Source: Seminavis robusta
Taxonomy: Eukaryota > Bacillariophyta > Bacillariophyceae > Naviculales > Naviculaceae
Length of the DNA stretch: 34,921 nucleotides
Direction of reading: 5' to 3'
Assembly (NCBI GenBank): GCA_903772945.1
Contig: CAICTM010001180.1
Coordinates: 1-34,921, forward strand
The position numbers and the translations under genes are program-made. The first letter of the stretch is position 1, and the number at the start of each line of letters is the position of its first letter. Under the pieces are notes generated by a model. The model made no database searches, was not told the DNA's origin, and saw only the letters and a program-made list of their open reading frames with translations. This document shows positions 1 to 8,896 of the stretch, in pieces.

Positions 1-1
1 C

Positions 2-382
2 GATGTCAAGACACACGGAGTGTCCTTCAAGTGCAAGATGAAAATCGAAAAGGAAAAGATTGAGGTTCGCATGAAAGGAATCCAGTTTCCTCTTGTTAGC
101 AATTCAGCGACCACAGGACATAAGTTGCAGGGATACACAGCATCGCAACTGTTGGTGTGGAACTGGCACTATGCAGATAATTGGGTTTACGTGGTACTTT
201 CAAGAGTAAGAGAAATGAAAGGCCTCTTCTTGCGAAAACCACTGTCGCTCGATTTAACAAAGTACCAGATGCCAGAGGAAATGGTGCATATGCTGGAAAC
301 TTTCAGTCGCTACATTCCCTTCGATACTCTTTCCGCCGACAATTACGATGAAATGTTACAGTCCGAAGCAGCATTCAATTAA
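2..382 (+). CDS. Pif1-like helicase, C-terminal fragment (open at window edge)
   Basis: The reading frame is already open at the first base, so this is the 3' end of a longer gene. It carries the terminal signature of Pif1/Helitron-type superfamily 1B helicases: an FPL stretch, then a TGHKLQGYT segment (the usual T-x-H-K-x-Q-G motif), then VYVVLSRVRE followed by GLFL (the V-Y-V-A-L-S-R-x-R motif). In this family these are helicase motifs V and VI, which contribute to ATP hydrolysis and DNA binding. The tail after motif VI is about 50 residues with no further domain visible. It could be the end of a Helitron-encoded helicase or of a free-standing Pif1-like gene; the upstream part needed to decide lies outside the window. 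The family call is strong and the mobile-element origin is inference. Confidence 0.75.
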   Translation, partial: DVKTHGVSFKCKMKIEKEKIEVRMKGIQFPLVSNSATTGHKLQGYTASQLLVWNWHYADNWVYVVLSRVREMKGLFLRKPLSLDLTKYQMPEEMVHMLETFSRYIPFDTLSADNYDEMLQSEAAFN

Positions 383-1253
383 CCAATTCCAAATAACTTA
401 TACAAATTCGTACTCTGACGTGTTCCAACCTTGTTCATCGGGTTTTGAACTTCAATGTACAGAAGTTGACGTATTCCTCGTTCCGTTTCCATGACAGTTA
501 CTGGTACGTTAACGGTTTCGGTGACGGTACCGGTACCGGTAGCGGTTACGGTCGCGTTACCGTATGTGCACGCACACACCTGTACAGATGTTTAAAAACG
601 TTAAATACAAGTTTCGTACTTACAGATACACATGACCGTTGATTCTGCAACTGAAGTGCGGGTACACTATTTTACACAGTAAACGCGAGCGAATCGGTTT
701 CGGAGTGCAACTGAGGGGGAATCTAAAAGGAGCGTCGTCTCGAGGAGACGTAATATAGGAAATAGGATATAGGAAATAGGAAATAGCATTAAAGGGGTTG
801 AGAACGCAGGCAGTTTACCTGCCGAGGTAAATCCACATCTGAACTTACTTGAAACCTCAAAACATCCGGGTCGAGTGGCTCAGTCGATCTGTGTGCCGGT
901 CATCACACGAGAAAATCAGACGCCGGGTTGGCTATACCGGTACCGGTACGGGCGGGCAGCTAAGCCAACAAGCAGCACATCGAATTCATGCACACCGGCT
1001 AATGAAGAGTACCTCGCAAATACCGGTATTAGTAGAAGAAGCAATTGGATAGAGCAAAAGGCGACGCAACTGTCTCTCTTTTCGGCTCCTGTACGAGTAC
1101 CGGTACGGGTCCTGTAGGGCACCCGCAGACGTCCAGCACATTGGAGAGCTCTTTGAGCTCCACCACACCCATCCTCTGAACTCTGTCTCACAATCCAATT
1201 GAATAACAAGAATTGAAAACAGTAAACACAAACCATTTTTTACAAGAAAAACC
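383..1253. other. Gene-poor spacer with ACCGGTAC-type and AGGAAAT-type short repeats
   Basis: No convincing gene. Positions about 500-565 are built of degenerate ACGGT/CCGGTA repeats, with further ACCGGTAC clusters near 935-950, 1020 and 1095-1110. A short tandem stretch of ATAGGAAAT units lies at about 755-787. Open frames here are short, overlap on both strands and contain the repeats, so they look like by-products of composition. Confidence 0.5.
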
Positions 1254-2349
1254 ATGTTTCGTCGTTCTTCCACCACTGATATCATTGCCGACAAGATATC
1301 TAGCCGGTCGCTAGAAAAAGTTTGCCAAACGGGGGATTTGCTCTTGGTTGCCACTTCGTGCAAGGAAAGGGAGCTTTGGTTTCGCCGCAGTTCAAGGGTA
1401 CCGGAATCTGCAACGAAGACTTCCAATCCTGCACTGTGTGGTTTTGGTCAAAGACCCCCCGAAGGATGTCTTGATGGCCTACGGCCTCACAGAGAAAGAC
1501 AGCCGTGTGTATTGTCTTGAATCCACTTGTCACAGCCCTGACGGATGTCGCTTGATTCCACTGGAAGAATGGCTGAAACGTGAACTCAACCCTTTGTTCG
1601 TGGGCAGCAAAGTCTTGTACCGAAGTTGCGAAGTTACCGATGATACGCGGGTTGCCCCAAAGGCCTTTTGGAACTGGGTGATTGAAGCCCGCACTATTCC
1701 GTATACAAAGCTCTCCACCAAGGCTGGCTTCGATTTGCTCTACAATTGGTTATTTTCATCTGAAAGGGTTGTTCAAGCGTTACTCGAGGTCCAAACCGAC
1801 CTCTCCATGGTGCGAGTCATGAAGATCGTTGGAGATGGGCCCTTGGGCCACATTTTTGCAGGGTTCTGTGGGCTCGTGGCCCAGTTTGCACTGGCGCTTT
1901 ACTTCACCATAGTTACAATTACCGTCATCCTGTTCCATATTCCTGAATTGCTCCATCAAGGACGACTCGGTCGTGTCCCTGCCGAGACTAACGAACGAGG
2001 CTTTGTCAAGACAACCAACTGCAGCGGTTGCACTGCAGAATCTCTCATGAATCTTGGACTCTTGGATGGTACCAAAACTGACTCCTCCTGGTGGTTACCC
2101 CGTGACTTTTTGCCAAGGGATGTTGCTTCGAGTGCAACCGGTGGAAATTTGCTGGACCTACACACTACTCAAGCCAAGTACGCCAACACATTGATTGATG
2201 TCTTTGTGCCTGACTATGAGCTGGAGCAGCGTACTCGTCAAAGTGTACGATATTCGTTTCAGAAACAGCTTGCTCGTGAACTCCGCCAGTATACCGGGAC
2301 GGAGGAATTCTCATACGATTCAGATTCAGATTCAGCAGAGAGTGACTGA
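1254..2349 (+). pseudogene. Permuted papain-like (YiiX / NlpC-P60 superfamily) membrane protein, frameshifted
   Basis: An ATG at 1254 opens a frame (MFRRSSTTDIIADKISSRSL, then DLLLVATS) that runs out of sense near 1360. The homologous sequence continues one base over and stays open to a TGA at 2347-2349. The downstream frame has the order seen in permuted papain-like amidases: a His-containing strand (LHCVVLVKDP), a strand plus GCRLIPLEEWL, a PYTKL segment, and a Cys motif (NCSGCTAESLMNLGLL) followed by WWLPRDF. The His-before-Cys order and the L-P-x-D-F tail fit the YiiX/DUF830 arrangement. A hydrophobic stretch encoded at about 1848-1947 (GHIFAGFCGLVAQFALALYF onwards) looks like a membrane span between the two catalytic parts. 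The tail is acidic and Ser/Asp-rich. The shift needs one extra base around 1355-1370, and I see no credible intron there. It may be a pseudogene or a sequence error. The substrate (peptide or lipid) is unknown. Confidence 0.5.
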
Positions 2350-3381
2350 GTAAGTAAATTTTCGGAGGAATGCGAAATGCGAAAGTTCAAGATTGTGATG
2401 GGATCAAAGAATTGAAGACGTAAGATTATGAATGGTGAAAGAAGATGCCTCATCCCATTCCTTGAGAGATCAGCGTGCTGTGCCTACGGTAGGGTAGAAC
2501 AAACAAGTAATGTAAAGCTCGTCCAGAACGATTTTGGCTGCTCTAGCTAGTACTAGTACTCTTTTCGGGACGGCTCGTATGGAATTGGGGAGGAGAGACT
2601 ACCGGTATGCATAAAAGTGGGAAAATGTGGAGTCTCCTACTGTGCTTTCCCCGAAAATCTTCAGGGGGCGCTTGTCTTCGGGCTTCTTCCTCATCTATGT
2701 GACGGCTCGACTGAATGATCTAAGCTACAGTCGTACAGTATGATACTAGGTAGGATCTATTCAACCGAGGATGCACAGATAGAGCATGAAGAATGAGAGA
2801 GATCTTCCATAGTACCGTACTTTGGTAGCGATATCTGGTACCGGTACTGTAACTCCTGTTCCTGAGTCCACAGAAGGGACTTGAGATCAAAACTGGTCTC
2901 AGAACTGATCACGTACAAACAATGCAGCAAAATTTTATTTATTGACTTTTCACCCAGCCAGCTGCAAGCCAGCAGAACTCTCACCCTTTCCCACCAAAAA
3001 TAAGGGCCCCCTCTTTTACCCTCACATTTTGATGCCGCCATCATTCCAAGCTGGCCAGCAGTACTAGCCAGCAGTACTAGCTAGCTAGCTAGCTAGCTAG
3101 CTAGCTGCAAAATGACACCGTACTAGCTTTTACAAGTAAATTTACCATTGCACCACACAACCACAACCACAACCACAACCACAACCACAACCACAACCAC
3201 ACACAGAACATACACGATCATCCACCATTGGCAGAATAGCAGTAGATAATGATGCTAATATAGATGACATCACCGTGTCTACCTCGGCAGTGTCGTCAGT
3301 ACCAGCTGACTTTAGCTTTGACGACATTCATAATGTACAGCTGATAATCCCGAAAGCCATGTGGTTGCGGAAACAATCATA
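2350..3381. other. Spacer with two microsatellites
   Basis: No gene recognised in about 1 kb. There is a (CTAG)n run at about 3077-3106 and a (CACAAC)n run at about 3154-3202. A cysteine/glycine ORF antisense to the second run is a by-product of it. A plus-strand frame open up to about 3380 (ending MWLRKQS) precedes the recombinase ATG in another phase; whether it is an extra 5' coding piece cannot be decided here. Confidence 0.45.
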
Positions 3382-5709
3382 ATGGAAGTAGAAGAAGATG
3401 GATTGGTGGGAGATATCAGAGACAACGTGGGTAAAAGTGCCGAGAAGAAACAGAAATCAGCACTGAAGCACTTCGACGGGTTTCTCCGTCTCTGGTTCAA
3501 ACACCGGGGAGAACCGTACCGCCATTATTCCCAATTATTCCATGAAAACACCGAGGACAGTAATCGGTTTTGGGATGCGCTAATGGGTGGTATGTTCTCT
3601 TATTTTGCTACAGGCTGCAATGGTGAGCTTGGCTTTGAATCGGTTAATGGCTATGCCAGTTCTATCAAAGCTTACTACACCGACAAATGGAGACATAATA
3701 CATACAAATGTCCCGTGTTTGGGAAGCAATCATGGGCCACCCTTAGAAGAAAGCTGCGCACTTTATTTGAGGAAAGGGCACGACAATCTGGCCAGAAACT
3801 AACCAACCCGCACCAAGCTTCTACACAAGACGACATGATGGCTATGGTATACAGCTGTTTGTGGTTGGCTACGGGTGATGCCGCTGTTTTTCTATTGATG
3901 AACATTGCTAGTCTCCACTACAGTGGCCGCAGCAGTGAGGTAGCATTGAACCGATGGAGTCACTTGAGTTCATGGCAGATTTGCGAGTTGCACTTCAAGT
4001 ATACAGTTCTCAGCACGTACCTGAAGCGACAGAAGTTGGGCGAGGAAACCAACCTGACTCTTTTCCCACACCGTGAAAACTTCTTCGAGGATATCTATTT
4101 TGGCATGATCTACCGCATTATTATGTTACCGGACAATGATGACTATCTGTTCCCCAAGTTTGCCGAAAAGGCGTTGCACCAGTCTAAAGAAGGGAGAAAC
4201 GACAGCAAGGTAGCCAACTTATGGACAGCTATTTTCAAGTCGCTCTTCAAAGAGATATCGGACCTTAAGCATATTTTGAATGAGAATCTGTCATCCCACC
4301 ATGGAAAGAAGCGTGCCAATCAAGTAATGGCAGAGTCACCAGCATCGGGGTTGGCACAAATCTTCCGTACTGGATGGGAAGTTAGAGGTCTACACACAAT
4401 CTTCGACTACGTCATTGGCTCTTCCAAGATGATTACTCTTGCGGGAAAGGCAGTCGCAGGTTGGACCGCTAAAGCAGGAGAAACGGTTATTGGTGGCCAG
4501 CCACCGAACCTCGAGCACATACGCACGGATGCACAGTTAGTGCCTGAGTTTGTAAGCCAAGTATTTGCCCACGACACAGCTAACCGATGGAGCCAAACAG
4601 TCCGGGAATTGCTGGTGGCTTCCATGCTGCGTTACTTTGACAAAGTGGAGACCGCAATACAGAATGCTCCACATAAAGACTTTGGCAAAAGATCCGAGGA
4701 CCATCCGTTCATTTCCACGATTTACGAGTACTGCAGTCGTGCTGGAGTTTCTGAGACAACGTTTGAAGCTTGGCAGGCAGAAGTCAAAGAAGGTTTCTTC
4801 GGGGACAATTTGCCAGCTTTACAAATCAAATTATGGCCTGATTCGGCACGCAACAACAGAGATCCAAGGACCGGAACAACATTGGTGGATAGGCGATGCC
4901 TAATGGATCACTATAATACGCTTGCACACCACACAGAGGGGTTGCATTTGCAGGTTGTTAAAATGAGGCAGGAAATGTCGGAGCTGAGAACTGGTCAGGC
5001 ACATTTAATTGGCATGGTTCAAGCAATGCTGGCAAGTCAACAAGGCAGTCGAACCTTCAACGGTAGTGGTATTGATTCTCCGACTGCAGTATCCCAGTCA
5101 TCTCCCGGCGCCGTTAGCAGGTCTCCTGGTACTGACACCCAAGAAGAAGGCAGGAAAGCAGACTCGGAGCTATATGTCACAAAATTCACCGTTGGTTTTG
5201 CCAAGCTTGGATCAAGTCCCACCATTGCCAGCGTATTCTTTTACTTCTTTGACGCACCGGCAATCACAGCCTATGAGAGGGAGCTAGAAGAGCAAGAGGA
5301 GGAAAAGCCGTCACGATCATTAACTTGCAAGTTTTCAAGAGTTAAGAAGACAGTTCGGGTTATGTTGCTGTTTGTTGAAGAGTATCCTCCCGACAAACCA
5401 ACACTGTCTACTGAGTTGATGCCTTGGCAGGAAGACCTAAGGGAGCTATCACAAGCAGCAGAGGAAGCACTGAGGAAGGAGATATTTCCACAGGATGAGA
5501 ATAAAAAAGTCAAACAGTCACATCTGGAAGCAACTGCTGTCAAACAAAAAATTAAGGAGTGGCAAGATGAGACATCTGAGCTTTACCGGCAGCTGCCCTC
5601 AAACACTCCCAAAGAAGTGGCAGATTGGTTCTCTACTGAGAATACTCAAAAAACCAAATTGCTGAAAAGGAAAAGGAAAGCATCCACTGCTGTAGAATCT
5701 GTGGATTAG
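3382..5709 (+). CDS. Crypton-like tyrosine recombinase, intact
   Basis: A 775-residue intact protein starting at the ATG at 3382, the first ATG after an in-frame stop at 3331. It resembles the catalytic half of tyrosine recombinases. The first arginine is in HYSGRSSEV (R183). A KRQK stretch lies about 32 residues on (K215/K218), where the beta-hairpin lysine is expected. HHGKKR supplies the H-x-x-(x)-R box (H306/H307, R311). TGWEVRGLHTIFDYV supplies the tryptophan (W332) and the nucleophile tyrosine (Y343). These spacings are close to those of Cre. The N-terminal 150 residues would be the core-binding domain (LKHFDGFL, SVNGYASSIKAYY). After the catalytic domain come a conserved region (about 388-480), a probable coiled coil (LHLQVVKMRQEMSELR) and a lysine-rich tail (KTKLLKRKRKA). 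It would cut and join DNA through a 3'-phosphotyrosine. A decayed relative lies at 8897-10852. The lack of TIRs fits a Crypton-type element, but its ends were not found. Confidence 0.72.
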   Translation: MEVEEDGLVGDIRDNVGKSAEKKQKSALKHFDGFLRLWFKHRGEPYRHYSQLFHENTEDSNRFWDALMGGMFSYFATGCNGELGFESVNGYASSIKAYYTDKWRHNTYKCPVFGKQSWATLRRKLRTLFEERARQSGQKLTNPHQASTQDDMMAMVYSCLWLATGDAAVFLLMNIASLHYSGRSSEVALNRWSHLSSWQICELHFKYTVLSTYLKRQKLGEETNLTLFPHRENFFEDIYFGMIYRIIMLPDNDDYLFPKFAEKALHQSKEGRNDSKVANLWTAIFKSLFKEISDLKHILNENLSSHHGKKRANQVMAESPASGLAQIFRTGWEVRGLHTIFDYVIGSSKMITLAGKAVAGWTAKAGETVIGGQPPNLEHIRTDAQLVPEFVSQVFAHDTANRWSQTVRELLVASMLRYFDKVETAIQNAPHKDFGKRSEDHPFISTIYEYCSRAGVSETTFEAWQAEVKEGFFGDNLPALQIKLWPDSARNNRDPRTGTTLVDRRCLMDHYNTLAHHTEGLHLQVVKMRQEMSELRTGQAHLIGMVQAMLASQQGSRTFNGSGIDSPTAVSQSSPGAVSRSPGTDTQEEGRKADSELYVTKFTVGFAKLGSSPTIASVFFYFFDAPAITAYERELEEQEEEKPSRSLTCKFSRVKKTVRVMLLFVEEYPPDKPTLSTELMPWQEDLRELSQAAEEALRKEIFPQDENKKVKQSHLEATAVKQKIKEWQDETSELYRQLPSNTPKEVADWFSTENTQKTKLLKRKRKASTAVESVD

Positions 5710-6281
5710 AACTTTAAGATTGTACATGTAGCATAATATGTTTAGATGTTAGTTAGCTCTTCGAATTGTACTTGTTGGCAGCAGCTAGAAACTGGATTTG
5801 AGAATAGTTTTGAGGCCAAAGTCTTGACGGAGCCTCTTTTGGGCTGGTAGCTACTAGCTTCCCCAGTGTGGCCATGGGTTGGAACCTGTGTACGTTGCCT
5901 CTTTTGTGGAAGTTTTTGTTTTTTAATTTTTTTTAAATTAAAAAGTTGCAGATTCAGTAACAACTTCAGGTGAGTGTCAGCTGGTCTAGGCGGTCTCAAC
6001 CAGGCCTGAGGTGATCAGTTCAAGTCCTGGTGAGCATTTCTTTATTGCATGCAGGGAAGCTCAAAAATCTTTCTTGTTTCTCAGTACGTCATGCAAAATC
6101 AAAATGAGCTGTGCTGGATTCAAATCCCAGATCATTCTTTATTGTCTGTTTGGGATTGTTGCCATTTGCTGTTCCGTTCTGCTTTTCTGGTGCCATGGTC
6201 CCATAATTTCTCTAACCTCTAACTTTCATTCTTGACTACAAAATTACTTGCCATTTCCAGTGCTCTCAGAGCCAAGTCAAA
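5710..6281. other. Spacer between recombinase and downstream gene
   Basis: No gene seen. It contains an A/T-rich run near 5926-5944 and two RNA polymerase III B-box-like strings (GTTCAAGTCC near 6020 and ATTCAAATCC near 6118). Neither has a foldable cloverleaf around it, so no tRNA is called. Short frames here have no recognisable content. Confidence 0.35.
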
Positions 6282-7526
6282 ATGCCAAACAGGCAGCATC
6301 AAGATGATATTCTGGCCACAGCCAAGGTTATAATCAAAGACCTAATGCAAAAGTCTCCAATCCCTGCTATTGTTTTATCCAAAGCACAATGGACCAAACT
6401 AGCTGTGTTTTCTAAGCAGCTAGTACCTGCTACTGTTGAAAGGGAAAAAAGGCAGCATCCACAAGTCCCAGCTATGTCTGCAGAGGAGGAGCAAATGCAG
6501 AAAGATAAGTTTGACCGGTTCCTAACTATCAAATACAGAGTGGTGGCTGTTGGCACACTTTTTGACCCATCAGGTAGTGGTGCCTACATAATGAATAAGA
6601 GCCACCTAACTGATCTTCCCAAGGGGCACCCATGGACCCTCAAGAACATTGTTTTAGTGGGAGACAAAGAAGACGGTGCAATGGTACTCCTTGCGGTCTG
6701 GCACAATAAATACAAAATTCCAAGCCAGGTTCCCAAAGCCTCCACTGTGGTTGTCATCGATGATGACTTCCTGGCTGAAGTTAGAAAAATCAAAAGCCCT
6801 ACCACCCAAGCCAGCATCAAGCACCATGGATCCAATGGACGATACTATGGCTATGGCTACAGAGAAATTCCCAAAGGCCAGAGCAATGTCAGCGAGCACG
6901 AGAATTTTAGTTCAGTCGGTCCCTACTCTGTCCGAAAAAACGACCAGGCGTCGATTGATCAGAATATGGAGCATGAAAAAGTACTGGCCAGTGCCTTGAA
7001 GGATGCGACAGAGACGATCGGACATCTATTCAGTCGAACCAAAGGGCGCTGTGTCGTCAAGTCTGGCTGCATCATCAACGATACTTTGATCTGGGCAGCC
7101 CACAAGTGCAACTCCAAGTTGGAGAATGATTTGAGCTTCGTCGGCAGCTCATCTTTCCCAACCGTTTTGTTTTGCGTTTCTGCAGAAACCGAGCACTTCC
7201 ATGCTGAATCCGACGTTAGTTATACGTTGATTTATGTGCCTGGGCAAGGCTGGTTCAAGGAAGGAGAAGGTGGCCGCTTGGAGATGCTGTTTGCCTTGGA
7301 CGAAGATGGTGGTCTTGTGGATGCTGTACAGCTGGATATTGGTACATCTCTCTACTTCAGTGGATTCTTCCTTTTGCATCGCCAGAACCTAAAGGTAAGA
7401 GATGAGGTCTTCTTCAATGTTGCTGCCTATGGAAGCAAACCTCTCTATGATAAAGCCAAGAATACTATTTGGAGGAATATTGTTGACGTTGCCTTGGATG
7501 CTTGGATCAAGTCTCCCAGTAAATAA
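6282..7526 (+). CDS. Unrecognised protein, possible 2OG-Fe(II) dioxygenase-like fold
   Basis: A 414-residue intact frame from an ATG at 6282, about 570 bases downstream of the recombinase and on the same strand. No family is certain. The C-terminal half looks like a double-stranded beta-helix oxygenase core: a strand ending in H-F-H-A-E-S-D (H305/H307, E309, D311), then SYTLIYVPGQGW, then LDIGTSLYFSGFFLLHRQ with a distal histidine (H366), then R373 and FFNVAAYGS. H307-x-E309...H366...R373 could be the iron triad and the 2-oxoglutarate-binding arginine of a 2OG-Fe(II) dioxygenase, the superfamily that includes AlkB and TET/JBP nucleic-acid oxygenases. The N-terminal half (about 1-190) is lysine-rich with no visible motif and could bind DNA. 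The fold call is inference from pattern only. Adjacency to a recombinase and a junction resolvase suggests a shared mobile element. Confidence 0.4.
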   Translation: MPNRQHQDDILATAKVIIKDLMQKSPIPAIVLSKAQWTKLAVFSKQLVPATVEREKRQHPQVPAMSAEEEQMQKDKFDRFLTIKYRVVAVGTLFDPSGSGAYIMNKSHLTDLPKGHPWTLKNIVLVGDKEDGAMVLLAVWHNKYKIPSQVPKASTVVVIDDDFLAEVRKIKSPTTQASIKHHGSNGRYYGYGYREIPKGQSNVSEHENFSSVGPYSVRKNDQASIDQNMEHEKVLASALKDATETIGHLFSRTKGRCVVKSGCIINDTLIWAAHKCNSKLENDLSFVGSSSFPTVLFCVSAETEHFHAESDVSYTLIYVPGQGWFKEGEGGRLEMLFALDEDGGLVDAVQLDIGTSLYFSGFFLLHRQNLKVRDEVFFNVAAYGSKPLYDKAKNTIWRNIVDVALDAWIKSPSK

Positions 7527-7631
7527 GTACTAAATAAGAATTAAAGCGATGAATGCACCTTAAATAACTATCAGTTCTACCATATAAACAATAAACAAAA
7601 ACAAAACCATACATAATTCTTTGTAAAACAG

Positions 7632-8123
7632 CTACATAAATCCATAGTTCCTGTCACCCTCGCTGTCAATCCAGGGCATCACTTCCACAACAGTCCTTCC
7701 CTGGCAAGCAGCAAAATCATCACGTAGCTTCAAAGCAACCAACTTGACCACCTGGCTGTCATCATAGTACAATATACCATTACAGCTGTCCAACACAAAC
7801 TTGGTTAAGTTGTCAATATCAGGTTTGACTGGAGCTGCCACAGGTGCTTGATTGACTGGGAAATGCTTGGGCTTCTTCAAATAGAATTTGAGTTGGATGG
7901 CAATGGGAGTTCCCTTACCGAATACTGGACCGACTTGTCCTGGTGGTAGCTGAGTTTTAATAGCATCCGCAAAATCCTTCATGTTCTTCTTCTTTGGATT
8001 GTAGAATCCATTCCTGTAGTACCTCATCCTTGGCAGGGGAGTTGGTGGGCTCATCACAGTAGCTCTGTAGATTGATATGGGCCGAGCTCCAGGAGCCGTC
8101 AGATCTACCACTTCAGTTGCCAT
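7632..8123 (-). CDS. RusA-type Holliday junction resolvase
   Basis: A 163-residue intact protein on the minus strand, from an ATG at 8121-8123 to a TAG at 7632-7634. It shows the RusA endonuclease pattern: an N-terminal PPTPLPRMRYY strand, a charged helix (KKKNMKDFADAIKTQL), a strand (TPIAIQLKFYLKKPKHF), then KPDIDNLTKFVLDSCNGILYYDDSQVV. D102, D104 and D121/D122 match the catalytic aspartates of E. coli RusA (D70, D72, D91) in order and approximate spacing, and the V-x-L-x-x-x-K strand follows. RusA cuts four-way DNA junctions symmetrically as a dimer. The family is best known from phages and prophages, so its presence beside a eukaryotic tyrosine recombinase is notable. It converges on the 6282-7526 gene with 105 bases between stops, so the two may share a 3' region. 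No organelle-targeting peptide is obvious. Confidence 0.75.
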   Translation of the reverse strand: MATEVVDLTAPGARPISIYRATVMSPPTPLPRMRYYRNGFYNPKKKNMKDFADAIKTQLPPGQVGPVFGKGTPIAIQLKFYLKKPKHFPVNQAPVAAPVKPDIDNLTKFVLDSCNGILYYDDSQVVKLVALKLRDDFAACQGRTVVEVMPWIDSEGDRNYGFM

Positions 8124-8896
8124 TGAATAGTAGTAGAGTAGTAGTTATCAACGATGTATTGAGAGATCAGTATTAGCAGTAGTTGGTCCACTTTGGTGTT
8201 CAGCTTTGGCTGTCCTCTTGTTGTGGGATGTGTACGTATCAGCTTTTCTGAGGGAAAAGTGAGGGCTGTTTTGCTCACTTTTTAGCCCAAGATTTGAGCT
8301 CACGCAGCCCATCTGAGACCAGATTCTGTCCACTAAGCAGGGTGCCTTACAAGAATAATAAATTTTAGTACTGTTTTAGTATACCTTGTTACACTGTATA
8401 AAAAATGTCACTGAGACCAGAGCTACTTAGGGAACATCAGTTGAGTCAGTTACCTGCCTTTGTAATTAGCAAAAACAGAGTACGTGCTGGTAATGCTGGT
8501 CTGAGGCTGAGCCCACAGCCACCTTTTTTGATCCTCTCCAGTCTTATGATAGATTAGTTTTTAGACTGTACCCTCGTTTGGGTAGTTCCGAATCGATTTC
8601 GGTAGTCATGAACTACCGAATACCGAATGCGCGCAGTCCCGCGAACGCCCGCAGCCCGATATTCGTACATGTATGCAGGATTCGGATTCCGTCCAAGATT
8701 CAACATACACCGGTGACCCTTCTTGAGAACAACCACCGCCGTCATCCGGATTGAACCAAAGCAACCATTCGATCCCTCGTTGCTCAACAACAACAACAGA
8801 TCGCCTCGCCTCACATGCCGCATCCGACGATCTACGTCCGCTACTTCGTTACAGTGATCGTCCAATAACGTTGCGCAGGAAGAAGGAAGATTAGCC
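8124..8896. other. Spacer upstream of the second recombinase relative
   Basis: No gene supported. This is the region between two divergent genes, the RusA-like gene (minus) and the recombinase relative (plus), and probably holds both promoters. A minus-strand frame near 8554-8952 overlaps the start of the plus-strand gene and has no recognisable features. A CAACAACAACAAC run lies near 8786-8799. Confidence 0.4.

Noticed and set aside
3142..3327. Cysteine/glycine repeat protein on the minus strand
   Set aside because: It is simply the translation of the CACAAC microsatellite.
3155..3381. Open plus-strand frame before the recombinase as an N-terminal exon
   Set aside because: It has no start codon, begins in a microsatellite, and no splice pair joins it in phase.
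5960..6130. tRNA or SINE suggested by two B-box-like strings
   Set aside because: No matching acceptor stem or A-box spacing could be folded around either string.
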